Shown here one piece after another: positions 44,039-52,746 of a stretch of DNA of 64,000 bases. Both the position numbers and the translations under genes were made by a program. The stretch's first letter is position 1. Each line of letters opens with the position of its first letter. Source of the stretch: Desulfonema magnum (GTDB lineage Bacteria > Desulfobacterota > Desulfobacteria > Desulfobacterales > 4be13). The DNA lies in the NCBI RefSeq assembly GCF_017377395.1, contig NZ_CP061800.1, forward strand, positions 4,051,633-4,115,632, written 5' to 3'. A model generated the notes under the pieces. That model did no database searches and was not told where the DNA came from. It saw only the letters and a program-made list of their open reading frames with translations.

Positions 44039-45166
44039 GAAATTTTTCCTTTATGTTTTATCAGATTGTCAGATTTTTATAGTTATCCGGACAAAAGTTT
44101 TTGTTTTTTATTCCTTTTCAGCATATCCAAAGTTCTGTATATCTCCTTATGATCCCCGTTCCTTGTTCCCATGCTTCGCGTGGGAATGACGGAGGGACGT
44201 CTGACATAGTGAAATCCTCCGTGGCCGGACGTGAACTATCCGATGTTGCGTTCTCACGCAAACCATGAAAATGAGAGCTGTGAGATTTTGGGAACGCGAG
44301 CTGTAAAGTTTTTGCGCTCTGCTGATTTTAATAAACTCAGAGTGCCCGGGCAAAAGTTTTCCGGTCTTTTATCGGCCCCGAACCCTGATATTTCTGAATT
44401 TAATTCTGAAAAATATATGGTATGGCGGGGTACTTAAAATATACAACATCTTTTGTCCATGTATTGAATATAACGTCACGATAATTTGCGGATAAATTAA
44501 ATCCTGTTTTATGGCAAAGCATTATCAGAAACACACGGATATTTAAAAGCTATATAAATAAAATATTTGCTTTCAAAATAATGTCAAGCGGGAAACAATC
44601 CTATACAATCATATCTGTATATGTTACACAGGTTTTCAGAAAAATAAAATCAGTAAATCAAAATTTAATTTCTTTTACCGCGAAAATACATTTTGAAAAC
44701 CCGGGTTTTTTATCTGAGAATAGTTTCATAACCGGGGGTTATTTTGAAACTGTCAGAGAAAGAATTACCGTGAAAATACATTTTGAAAACCCGGGTTTTT
44801 TATCTGAGAATAGCTTCATAACCGGAGGGAGGCGAAAAACCCGGGTTTTTATGAGCGGTTATTTTGAAACTGTCAGAGAAAGAATTTTGTGAAATCAGCA
44901 GGTATCGGACATTTATTGGAAATATTTTTTTAAAAAAACATCTGACATCCGACAGCCTCGTGAAAAATCAGATTTTTTCGGGGTCTCGTTCCCAGGCTTC
45001 GGATTGGGAACATATCTGTGTACAATGCTCTGCTTTTGTATCTTTTGTGAATTTCGCAACCTCCGGATTTTTCGTCATTCTTCGAAACCGGTAAAAAAAG
45101 TTGCACCTGGCCTTAATTATTCACAAACTTCTTTCTTTTTAATGCCATAAAAAAAGGAGTGCGCTT
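44039..45166. repeat. repeat-rich intergenic region upstream of the RAMP module
   Basis: No gene is seen in 1.1 kb. At 44677 and 44767 a 90-bp unit repeats (ACCGYGAAAATACATTTTGA, then AACCCGGGTTTTTTATCTGA); its tail GGTTATTTTGAAACTGTCAG recurs at 44736 and 44860. MITE-end fragments (ATCCGGACAAAAGTTTTTG at 44085; GCCCGGGCAAAAGTTTTCC at 44343) and REP palindromes (TTCCCATGCTTCGCGTGGGA at 44165) are present. The direct spacing is not that of a CRISPR array (no unique spacers). The promoter of the RAMP gene should lie in 45095-45150 but is not clear. Confidence 0.7.
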
Positions 45167-48100
45167 ATGATTTTAAAAGGCAAACTTTATGTGGAATCAC
45201 CGATTTACAGGGGAAATGCCCGTAAGACGCTTTTTACCAGAGACGGAGACGGATCCCATCGTCTGGTTTCTCTGGCCGGAGAGGTGTCAGGCACTGCCCA
45301 GGCGCTTATGGACGCGTTTATCGGTGAATCCAAAAATCGGAAAAATATCGGTCTGATCAATCAGCTCTGGGCGCGGTTATACGGGGTTCCCTTACCAAAT
45401 AATCTGATCACCGGTGTGGACTGCAAGCTTCAAAAACAAAGCTATCCCCGAAACAATTTTTTTGATTTGCGCATGGGGATAAAACTGAATGAGGATCGCT
45501 GGGCAGCCGAAGCCAATGCCAATTATAAGATGGAAACCGTGCTGCGCAATTCTGTGTTTGACTTTACCTTGTCTCTGAAAGAGGCTGTGTTGCAAAAAAA
45601 CGAGAACAAAACCCGCCTGTATTATGTGCTTGAGGAAATGAAAGCAGGGAGATTCTGGTTTGGCGCGGGGAAAAGCAAAGGCATGGGAAGGGTCCGCCTT
45701 GAAATGGAACTTCCGTTCTCAGTGTCTGATCAGCAGGCAGAATCATCATCCGGGGCCAATCATTTAAACATAGACATAACGTTTAATGCGGAAAATCCGC
45801 TTTTGGTGGGGTGGAACTGGGGAAAGATTGATCCTCACACGCCTTCCTTCTCATCCATCGAAGGCGCACTGATGATCAGTGCCATGAAGAATATACCGGA
45901 ATCCATCCGCAAACGTCTGGAAATGGCCCTGGGAGGCCCGATTTTAAGCCCGGATGACTGGAAACAAAAATTTGCAGAACATCTTCCGAGAATTATTGCG
46001 ATTTGTTTAAAGGAACAATCTTCCGCCGAAGTTGAGTTCTGGGTATTGCCGGCCTCGGGTGTCGCCAAACTGAGCAAGGGAAAGCACGCGCTCACAAAAA
46101 AACTGGTGAACAAAATAAAACCCCTGGCAGACAAACCGTTTCCCAGTCCGGAAGCTGCGGAAGAGGCGTTTAAGGAAGCTTTTGGGAAAAAGGCGAATAT
46201 GGCAAAACGGGTGATGAAAGAGATTGAGCAGCAGCGTCAGATCAGTCAGAAACTGGATGATGCAACATGGCTCGGCATTGCCGCCAGTCTGGGACTGGAT
46301 GAAAGCCTTAAAGAAAGTCTCTCTGAAAACACGCAGGATGAAGCCGCGCTGACAGAGATTCTGAAACCGGCCTGCCAGAAAATACTTCCCCGGCTTTATG
46401 ACCAGGTGGATCAGCAAATCAAATTGCTCCAAAGCGATGCCTGGGTGGATGCCGAAATCATTACCCGTGAAGAACATCTGCTGATCAAGACCATGCTGGC
46501 CGGCGGCAAAATTAAAGAATACCAATGGAATGATCCGGGAATGCCCCCGGAAGGTATCCGGTCCGCGACCTGGCGGGAGTTTCTTAATTCACATGCGCGG
46601 ATTCAGTTCCGTCATATGCTGAATACCCAGAATTTGAAGAAAAGCATCACCAATGATAAAAATCAGATTGAATTCCTGAAAACCTATCGGGATCAGACCC
46701 GTCAGGAGCTTTCCCAGCCCTGGCATATTGATTTTCGGCGGGGCGGCGCGTCCAACCGGGAAGTATCCCGTAAATACGGAAAGCCGTTTGATACGATTTT
46801 CATGCGGATGCTGTCATGGTCACCATCTTCCCGGGAACAGGGAACATGGGAAACTTATATTCCGGGCAGCACCATCAAAGGCGCTTTCAGAAAACGGGCG
46901 TCCATGGTACTCAGAACCTTGTGGGGGGAATCAAGAAAAACTGCTTATGTACTGGACCGGCTGTTTGGGGCACAGCGAAAGCGGGGGATGGTTTTCTTTT
47001 CGGACGCGTATCTTGCTGACCCTTATGAACCGGGACGTTCCTGGTGTTCCATGGACGGAATCAGGATGGACCCCAAAACAGGCCAGCCTGTTGAAACTTC
47101 CAAGCGGGATTATCTTTATGCTTACGGGGACCAGCTTACCTTCCAAATTCGGATGGATATCCAGGATATTGAAGAGAGTGATATCGAAATGATCTCTGTC
47201 CTGTTTCATCTGCTCCGGGATTTCCAAAACGGTGATATTCCCCTGGGGGGTGAAAAGACAAACGGTTTTGGCTGGACCGAAGTTGAAATATCCAAACTCA
47301 CCTGGCTCACGGCCAAAGATTCAGCAGGTATCACGCAAAAACTGTTCGGCAAACACGCGTTGAATCAGAAAGGACTATGGCAGGCATTGGAGCTTGAGGG
47401 AGAATCCGCGGCAGATGCGTTGCAGCCGCTTCAGGCGCTTGTGCCGGAAGCAAAGACCGGCGCACCTCCGAAAGCCAAAGGCGGATTTATTTCCCATCGG
47501 GCTTTTGGCGGCTATTGCGGAACCTTGGTGGTGGAAGCGGAAACACTGACGCCTGTTAATATTCAGGAGAGCGGGGAGCCTTCGTTTACCACCATGCTTG
47601 AAGACGGCCCTGTGAACGGATGGGACTTTTTTTCCATGTCTCCTCCTGAGGCGGACCAGCGGAGTTCTGACAGGCTTTACGCGCTTCCCAGCCGAAGTAT
47701 CCGGGGGATGCTGCGTCATATTTATACCATTGCCACGGATTCCCGGGGCGAAAGTGCGGATATCAGCCGCCTGAATCCCGCGGAAAGTCTGTTCGGCTGG
47801 GTGGGAAATGCTCCGAATCAGGCACTCATGGGACGTGTGTCGTTTGGTTTTGGCAAGTTCAGGGAACTGAAGCAGGAACCCGCGTGGTTTAAAGTGCCAT
47901 ATCCTTACGGTAACTGGCAATGTAGCGGGGGATCATGGAAAAAAATAGCTGGCAAACTTGCTTCAAAACAGCTCGTTGCCAATCACTGGCGGCTTTTTCC
48001 CCACGCGCCCCTTGCGCCTGTGGTCACGCGGGTTGACGGATTTAAACCCGATACCTTTCAGGCTCGCTATTTCAAAGCCATATTACCGGGTGAACGCGCG

Positions 48101-48388
48101 TGTTTTACCATTCGCTTTTGGAATCTTCTTGAAGAGGAATTGCAAAAGCTGCTGTGGTGCGTGGCTTTGGAGCCGAAACTTGCTCATAAAATGGGGAATA
48201 ACCGATATCTTGGTTTTGGCAGTGTTCGGCTGAAAATCCTTGATGACAGTTTCCTCATTGACTGGAACAAACGGTATTCAGGCAAAAATAACTGGCAAAT
48301 ACCCATAAAGGTTGATAAACTGATTGATCCCAAAAAGATCATGCATTATAAAGAATTGCAAAATGCGCTAAACGCTTCAACTTTATAG
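45167..48388 (+). CDS. giant multi-RAMP (Cas7-like) fusion protein, CRISPR-type effector of unknown kind
   Basis: This is a 1073-aa protein. At least three, probably four, RAMP/Cas7-like units are visible through paired motifs. Unit 1 (1-185) ends in the glycine loop GAGKSKGMGR (166-175). Unit 2 (about 198-320) is weaker. A helical stretch (about 325-515) without RAMP motifs could be a Cas11-like part. Unit 3 (about 517-712) has PGSTIKGAFR (566-575) and GGEKTNGFGW (694-703), the Csm3/Cmr4 pattern. Unit 4 (about 773-1025) has PSRSIRGMLR (841-850) and MGNNRYLGFGSV (1009-1020). The order recalls type III-E gRAMP/Cas7-11, but the protein is shorter and its neighbours differ. No Cas10 or HD nuclease is encoded. 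A catalytic Asp cannot be assigned safely. AAAGGAG precedes the ATG. Confidence 0.75.
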   Translation: MILKGKLYVESPIYRGNARKTLFTRDGDGSHRLVSLAGEVSGTAQALMDAFIGESKNRKNIGLINQLWARLYGVPLPNNLITGVDCKLQKQSYPRNNFFDLRMGIKLNEDRWAAEANANYKMETVLRNSVFDFTLSLKEAVLQKNENKTRLYYVLEEMKAGRFWFGAGKSKGMGRVRLEMELPFSVSDQQAESSSGANHLNIDITFNAENPLLVGWNWGKIDPHTPSFSSIEGALMISAMKNIPESIRKRLEMALGGPILSPDDWKQKFAEHLPRIIAICLKEQSSAEVEFWVLPASGVAKLSKGKHALTKKLVNKIKPLADKPFPSPEAAEEAFKEAFGKKANMAKRVMKEIEQQRQISQKLDDATWLGIAASLGLDESLKESLSENTQDEAALTEILKPACQKILPRLYDQVDQQIKLLQSDAWVDAEIITREEHLLIKTMLAGGKIKEYQWNDPGMPPEGIRSATWREFLNSHARIQFRHMLNTQNLKKSITNDKNQIEFLKTYRDQTRQELSQPWHIDFRRGGASNREVSRKYGKPFDTIFMRMLSWSPSSREQGTWETYIPGSTIKGAFRKRASMVLRTLWGESRKTAYVLDRLFGAQRKRGMVFFSDAYLADPYEPGRSWCSMDGIRMDPKTGQPVETSKRDYLYAYGDQLTFQIRMDIQDIEESDIEMISVLFHLLRDFQNGDIPLGGEKTNGFGWTEVEISKLTWLTAKDSAGITQKLFGKHALNQKGLWQALELEGESAADALQPLQALVPEAKTGAPPKAKGGFISHRAFGGYCGTLVVEAETLTPVNIQESGEPSFTTMLEDGPVNGWDFFSMSPPEADQRSSDRLYALPSRSIRGMLRHIYTIATDSRGESADISRLNPAESLFGWVGNAPNQALMGRVSFGFGKFRELKQEPAWFKVPYPYGNWQCSGGSWKKIAGKLASKQLVANHWRLFPHAPLAPVVTRVDGFKPDTFQARYFKAILPGERACFTIRFWNLLEEELQKLLWCVALEPKLAHKMGNNRYLGFGSVRLKILDDSFLIDWNKRYSGKNNWQIPIKVDKLIDPKKIMHYKELQNALNASTL

Positions 48389-48878
48389 TTTTTAAAAAAA
48401 TGTCTGCGGCTCCGGAGTGCTAAACTTACAGTTTGGCAATCCTTTCAATTCCCGAAGAAATATCTGCGGCTCCGGAGTGGCAATGGGTGTAATTAAAAGT
48501 GTTAGGTTTCAAAATTATTGGATAGCCACCGTATGTAATTTCAGATAGTTATATCTCTGAATGGGCTTCACCTAACACTTTTAATTACACCCGGTGGCAA
48601 TTTTTTTTAACCTCTATATAAGCACCCTGACATAAATTTTACAATAACTTTTTTTCGGATAAGAAACTAAGTTTTTTTTAGAAAACTTAGTTTCTTTGTT
48701 TCCATATCCGAATTTATATTTCTCAACTATTTCTATTTGTTGAAACACTGAACGCTGTGTGCAGGACAAAAAGTTGTGACGCGTGAAGAAACCCGGCTTT
48801 TCCCAGCGGAAAAACCCGGGTTTCTCTGCTGTCCGTCTTTTTTGTCCGGGACACAGAACTGAAATACAAACACACTCA
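48389..48878. mobile_element. intergenic region with a 109-bp MITE-like element (48485-48593)
   Basis: GGGTGTAATTAAAAGTGTTA at 48485 and TAACACTTTTAATTACACCC ending at 48592 are perfect inverted ends. The flanks GTGGCAAT are duplicated (48477-48484 and 48594-48601). The left flank lies in a direct repeat of TCTGCGGCTCCGGAGTG (48404 and 48463). Further right, 48785-48835 carries CCGGCTTTTCC/GGAAAAACCCGGG palindromes that give the next frame a false N-terminus. Confidence 0.8.
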
Positions 48879-49766
48879 ATGCTAACTATATTTGACTGGC
48901 TGCGCCGGAGCCATTCCGGCTCGGAATTGCTGACTGTCCTGGAATATGCTGTATCAAAACCGGAGATTTTCCCTTGTGACGAAGAGATCAGCCCTCCGAT
49001 TTCCGCTTGTAACAGGCCCTGTAAGCGATGCTGGATATATCCGAGGATGAAACTCGGAACTCAGAACGCTGAAAGCGAATATTGCAAAACATGCCATACC
49101 ATTGTCACCAAGGCGAAAAAAGTAGGCAAAATCGCCCGCCAGGTCGTTGTTATCTGGGGCTTTGTCAGCCATATTCCGAATCAGATGCAAACAAAAGAGG
49201 GGTTCTATGCAAAAAATGCCATTGGTTCATATGTTCATGACTCCAACCATTTTCTGTTGCTGATCGCCCGTCGTGAACTGAAAACCTGGATTCAGGAACT
49301 CCTTATTTATCATGGGACTGATATAAGAGGACTCATCCAGATATTTCCCACAAGCGGCGGTGCAAACAACAGCGGCATGGGAGAAGTTCTGTGCAGAGCT
49401 GCTCATCAGGAAACCCGCTTTCCCATGGATATGCTGCGTGTCCGCTTCTTTTCCAATCCGTTTCAAATCTTTTCTCCTCAGACCCGTGACGAAGGCGGTC
49501 TGCTGACGTTTGAAGTGACCGAGTTTCTGAGACTGTTGGAGATGACGGAAATTTTTCGTTCACTTTTAAAGCCTGATGAACAGAAAGCCCTTCGTGAGTT
49601 GGTCAGTCTGAAAGACAGAAGAGAAGAACAGTTCTACTGGGGGCGATTCATGGGGTATCTGAGCCAGGAAGCCAAAGACATGCTGAATGCCTGGAAAATC
49701 AGGCAGTGGCCCAAAAATCGAATCAAACTGCTGTATGAACTTGCGGATTATGTTCTTTATCGTTAA
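48879..49766 (+). CDS. zinc-binding protein of the RAMP module, unknown family
   Basis: The 295-aa protein from ATG 48879 (a frame from 48783 reads through a palindromic repeat and is less likely; no strong ribosome-binding site at either). Near residue 40 lies a cysteine cluster 'CNRPCKRCWIYPRMK' followed 15 residues later by 'YCKTCHTI', likely to form one zinc site. The rest is mixed alpha/beta with 'KIARQVVVIWGFVSHIPNQM', 'HDSNHFLLLIARRELKTWIQ' and 'PTSGGANNSGMGEVLCRAA'. I do not recognise the family. It lies between the multi-RAMP gene and the Cas6-like gene on the same strand, so a structural or RNA-binding role in the same complex is inferred. Confidence 0.6.
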   Translation: MLTIFDWLRRSHSGSELLTVLEYAVSKPEIFPCDEEISPPISACNRPCKRCWIYPRMKLGTQNAESEYCKTCHTIVTKAKKVGKIARQVVVIWGFVSHIPNQMQTKEGFYAKNAIGSYVHDSNHFLLLIARRELKTWIQELLIYHGTDIRGLIQIFPTSGGANNSGMGEVLCRAAHQETRFPMDMLRVRFFSNPFQIFSPQTRDEGGLLTFEVTEFLRLLEMTEIFRSLLKPDEQKALRELVSLKDRREEQFYWGRFMGYLSQEAKDMLNAWKIRQWPKNRIKLLYELADYVLYR

Positions 49767-49980
49767 TGGGGCGAGGGGCGAGGGGCAAGAGGCGAGGGGC
49801 GAGGGGCAAGAGGCGAGGGGCGTGGAACAAGAGGCGAGGGGCGAGGGGCGAGGGGCAAGAGGCGAGGGGCGAGGGGCGAGGGGCAAGAGGCGAGGGGCGT
49901 GGAACTTGGGGTTATGTATGAGTTTGTGATTTATCTCACCCCTTGCCTCTTGCCCCTCACCTCTCGCCCCCCAAAGGATA
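49767..49980. repeat. G-rich tandem repeat with distal C-rich complement
   Basis: Units of GGCGAGGGGCGAGGGGCAAG repeat at 49770-49905, including four-G runs spaced by 3 bases that could form G-quadruplexes. At 49938-49975 the complementary CCCCTTGCCTCTTGCCCCTC occurs. A large hairpin in the mRNA between the zinc protein and the Cas6-like gene is possible; it ends 10 bp before the ribosome-binding site of the next gene. Confidence 0.85.
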
Positions 49981-49984
49981 TAAA

Positions 49985-51040
49985 ATGTTAGGATACAATC
50001 TTTCTTTAAATCGTTATCTGATGGTTTGCCGGGTGAACAGGTCCCTGGTCTGGTTTCCGAATTTTCCGTCTGTGGAGATGTCTCTGGTTCTGGGAACTGC
50101 TATTGCCAATCGTCTTCCCACGACTCAGGCGCGGCCGTGGATGAAATCTCTGGCATCATGGGAACCGTATCTGGAATCTTTTGGCGGTGATATTTCTTCT
50201 TTGGGTAAAAAAAAAGGCAGAAAGCGGAAATCCCGGAGGAAAAAAAATAATAAGCAGGCGCAACGCGCCCTTTCCGCTAAGATACCGGAGAAGTCATGGC
50301 CCATTGAAACGGTATTGTTTTTTTATCCGGGCAAGCGGAATTACGGGGAGGACGAACTGATCTTCTGGGAACTAAAACTCATGGGAGAAAGCGCGGATCA
50401 TGGTTTGTTTCTGGAGGTGATTCTGCCTGCTCTGGAAGAACTGGGAAACAGGCGGGATTCCCGGTGGGAGTATCCCAACTGTCTGTGGGGCAAGTTCGAC
50501 ATTGATTCTGTTTATATGGCCCGGGGATATCTTTGGGAACCGTTGGTGAGACACGGGCGACTGGACCTGAGGTATAAGGCAACGCCCCGCCAATGGAGCG
50601 AGGGTCTGAATTTGGACATGAAACATCAGCAAAGTTCCGGAACACAGGTCTTTGATTCTCTGGACTGGGTCATGCCTTTTGATTTTGGAGGATCAGGCGA
50701 GGAAAACTGGCTGCCCACATTAAAACGGATATTAGAAGCTTTTATCGCCCGGGCAGCATTGCTGACCATGGGCACCAATTACGATCTCAGTGCGTTTTGG
50801 AAATCTCTGAGCGAAGAAGATCGGACATCTCTGGAGAACGCTGTCATCTGTGCTTCAGACAATCCTGTTCTGAAAAACAACTTCAGTTCTGTGCCGGAGC
50901 ATTGGCCGGGACGCCGGACAGGAGAACAGATTTTTTCCGCTTCCATAGCGGATTTGATCATTCCGTATCTCGGACTGGCCTCAATATTTCATATTGGAAA
51001 GTATGCTCATTTCGGGTGCGGTACATTTTTCATTCATTAA
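49985..51040 (+). CDS. Cas6-like protein of the RAMP module
   Basis: The 351-aa protein starts at 49985 (AAAGGATAT before it). The C-terminus 'LGLASIFHIGKYAHFGCGTF' closely resembles the C-terminal motif of the CRISPR Cas6 RAMP family (PF10040: LGExxHIGKxTxFGxGxY). 'SWPIETVLFFYPGKRNYGED' and 'LFLEVILPALEELGNR' are compatible with the two ferredoxin-like halves. A basic stretch (residues about 75-95, KKKGRKRKSRRKKNN) could bind RNA. A catalytic His is not evident, so processing activity is uncertain. It is the last gene of the module; no repeat array follows. Confidence 0.65.
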   Translation: MLGYNLSLNRYLMVCRVNRSLVWFPNFPSVEMSLVLGTAIANRLPTTQARPWMKSLASWEPYLESFGGDISSLGKKKGRKRKSRRKKNNKQAQRALSAKIPEKSWPIETVLFFYPGKRNYGEDELIFWELKLMGESADHGLFLEVILPALEELGNRRDSRWEYPNCLWGKFDIDSVYMARGYLWEPLVRHGRLDLRYKATPRQWSEGLNLDMKHQQSSGTQVFDSLDWVMPFDFGGSGEENWLPTLKRILEAFIARAALLTMGTNYDLSAFWKSLSEEDRTSLENAVICASDNPVLKNNFSSVPEHWPGRRTGEQIFSASIADLIIPYLGLASIFHIGKYAHFGCGTFFIH

Positions 51041-51105
51041 TTCACCGGAGTGTGGAAAGCATCTCAGAACGCATCCGGATCCGGCCTTACTTGTTTTCAG
51101 GGATG

Positions 51106-52458
51106 TCATTTCCCCCCGACCAGTGATATCATCTCTCTGGCAAACACCTTCATCTGTTCAGCTTGGATATTCAAATTCTCAGATGCGGAAGCTGAATTGT
51201 CGGCGTTTATTGTATTCTGCTGGGTTGTATTGTCCATATTGGCCACTGCCAGATTTACCTGCTCTGTTCCGCGGGCCTGTTCCTGGGAGGCTGTGGCAAT
51301 TTCTTCCATAAGTCCCTTTACTTTTCGGGTAATCTCACTTACCTTGGTAAAAACGTTATCTGCCTGGGTGACGAGCAGCGTGTCATCCGCTACCCGCTTC
51401 ACCGTACTCTCAATGAGCGATGATGTATTTTTTACAGCATCGGCTGAACGAATCGCCAAATTTCTCACCTCTTCAGCGACCACTGCAAATCCGGCTCCTG
51501 CATCGCCGGCCCTGGCTGCCTCCACAGATGCATTGAGAGCCAGAAGGTTGGTTTGAAAAGCGATTTCATCAATGGTTTTGACGATTCTGAATGTTTCTCT
51601 GCTTGATTCCGAGGTTTCTTCTATGGACATGCTCAGTTCTGCCATCAGCTTGCTGACCTGCTCAACAACCCGGTAGGCTTCCTGAACGAGGATATTTGCC
51701 TGTTTCGCGTTATCCGCATTTTGTCTGATCGTGGAAGACATCTCCTCCAGGGAGGCTGATGTTTCCTCAATGGATGTGGCCTGCTCAGATGTTCTGTTGG
51801 CTAAGGATTGGCTGGCAGAAAATACCAGTCCCGAAGCTGAGGCCACCTGTTCAGCACATTCATTCATCTGATTCGAGACTCTTTGCAGGACACGGATAAT
51901 TCCCCGGGCAATGAAAAAAGCAATCAGCAAACCCGCCGCGATAAGCACAAGACCTGCAATAAATATAATTTTTAAAAATGTTTTTGTTTTATCAAGGACG
52001 TGTTTTTTTGTGAAAATAATTTCCACAAAACCGACATTACGATTGCTGGCATTATGCAGAGGAGAAAATATGATGAGTTCCTCTTTGCCGTCCTTTATGA
52101 TCGTTTTGTCTGTTTTACCGTAGTCTCTGAAATGATCTGTTCCCGCGGGATTGCCTTTTACAAGTTTCAGTTCTGTATTGAAAACAGAGACAGATTTGAT
52201 AAGATTACCTTTCGTACCTATCCTGAGCATATTGATCGTCTCTTCAACAGATGCTCCGTCGTCCAGTAGCATTGCTTCCATACCAATCGCGAGATTATCC
52301 GAGAGAAGCTGAACAATAAAATCAGACCCTGCTGTCTCTTTCATTATATTCGCGGTCAGTTTTTCGATGCTGGGCGGAAGAATGAGCATGATGAATACGA
52401 GCATCAGAAATCCGATGCCTCCCCCCAGCGTCATAAGCCTGAATTTGACAGACCACAT
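51106..52458 (-). CDS. methyl-accepting chemotaxis protein
   Basis: The 450-aa protein starts at 52458 (AAGGAGA upstream). TM1 is at about residues 8-30 ('[20 protein letters not shown]'), a periplasmic domain of about 120 residues follows, and TM2 is '[20 protein letters not shown]'. The cytoplasmic hairpin carries '[20 protein letters not shown]' and '[20 protein letters not shown]'. It is convergent with the Cas6-like gene. The ligand is unknown. Confidence 0.9.
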   Translation of the reverse strand: MWSVKFRLMTLGGGIGFLMLVFIMLILPPSIEKLTANIMKETAGSDFIVQLLSDNLAIGMEAMLLDDGASVEETINMLRIGTKGNLIKSVSVFNTELKLVKGNPAGTDHFRDYGKTDKTIIKDGKEELIIFSPLHNASNRNVGFVEIIFTKKHVLDKTKTFLKIIFIAGLVLIAAGLLIAFFIARGIIRVLQRVSNQMNECAEQVASASGLVFSASQSLANRTSEQATSIEETSASLEEMSSTIRQNADNAKQANILVQEAYRVVEQVSKLMAELSMSIEETSESSRETFRIVKTIDEIAFQTNLLALNASVEAARAGDAGAGFAVVAEEVRNLAIRSADAVKNTSSLIESTVKRVADDTLLVTQADNVFTKVSEITRKVKGLMEEIATASQEQARGTEQVNLAVANMDNTTQQNTINADNSASASENLNIQAEQMKVFAREMISLVGGK

Positions 52459-52591
52459 ATTTTTCGGTCTCCTTTCATTTATTGAGTGAGGAAACAAAGA
52501 AACTAAGTTTTTGAAAAAAATTAGTTTCTTTGTTTCCTATTTCTGGTTCGTGGAAATAATCACAGATATTCCTGTTTGGAAATTGGGCAAT

Positions 52592-52741
52592 TAAGTACCT
52601 AACCATAAGTTTTCGATATTTGCCCGAGAAAGAAACCCGGCTTTTTTCCCGGAATGATCCGCCTCCGGTGAAGGAAAAAGCCGGGTTTCTCCGCCGTTCA
52701 CAGAAAAAAAGATGTATAAAAAACTTTTGCTCGGGTACTTA
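52592..52741. mobile_element. 150-bp MITE (TAAGTACC family), copy 2
   Basis: The ends TAAGTACCTAACCATAAGTT and AAACTTTTGCTCGGGTACTTA-type (last base 52741) enclose the same CCCGGCTTTTTTCC/GGAAAAAGCCGGG palindrome as the copy at 4356. It lies 5 bp beyond the stop codon of the TonB receptor gene. Confidence 0.85.
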
Positions 52742-52746
52742 ACATA

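Noticed and set aside
44677..44890. Direct repeats that could suggest a CRISPR array next to RAMP genes
   Set aside because: There are only two full units of 90 bp with nearly the whole unit conserved and no unique spacers; they contain CCCGGG palindromes like other dispersed repeats in the window.
44581..45094. Short open frames upstream of the RAMP gene
   Set aside because: They translate repeats (duplicate 'KIHFENPGFLSENSFITGG' in two overlapping pieces) and show no protein-like features otherwise.
48783..48878. Upstream start for the zinc protein of the RAMP module
   Set aside because: The extra codons translate a CCCGGG-type palindromic repeat and are unlike the rest of the protein.
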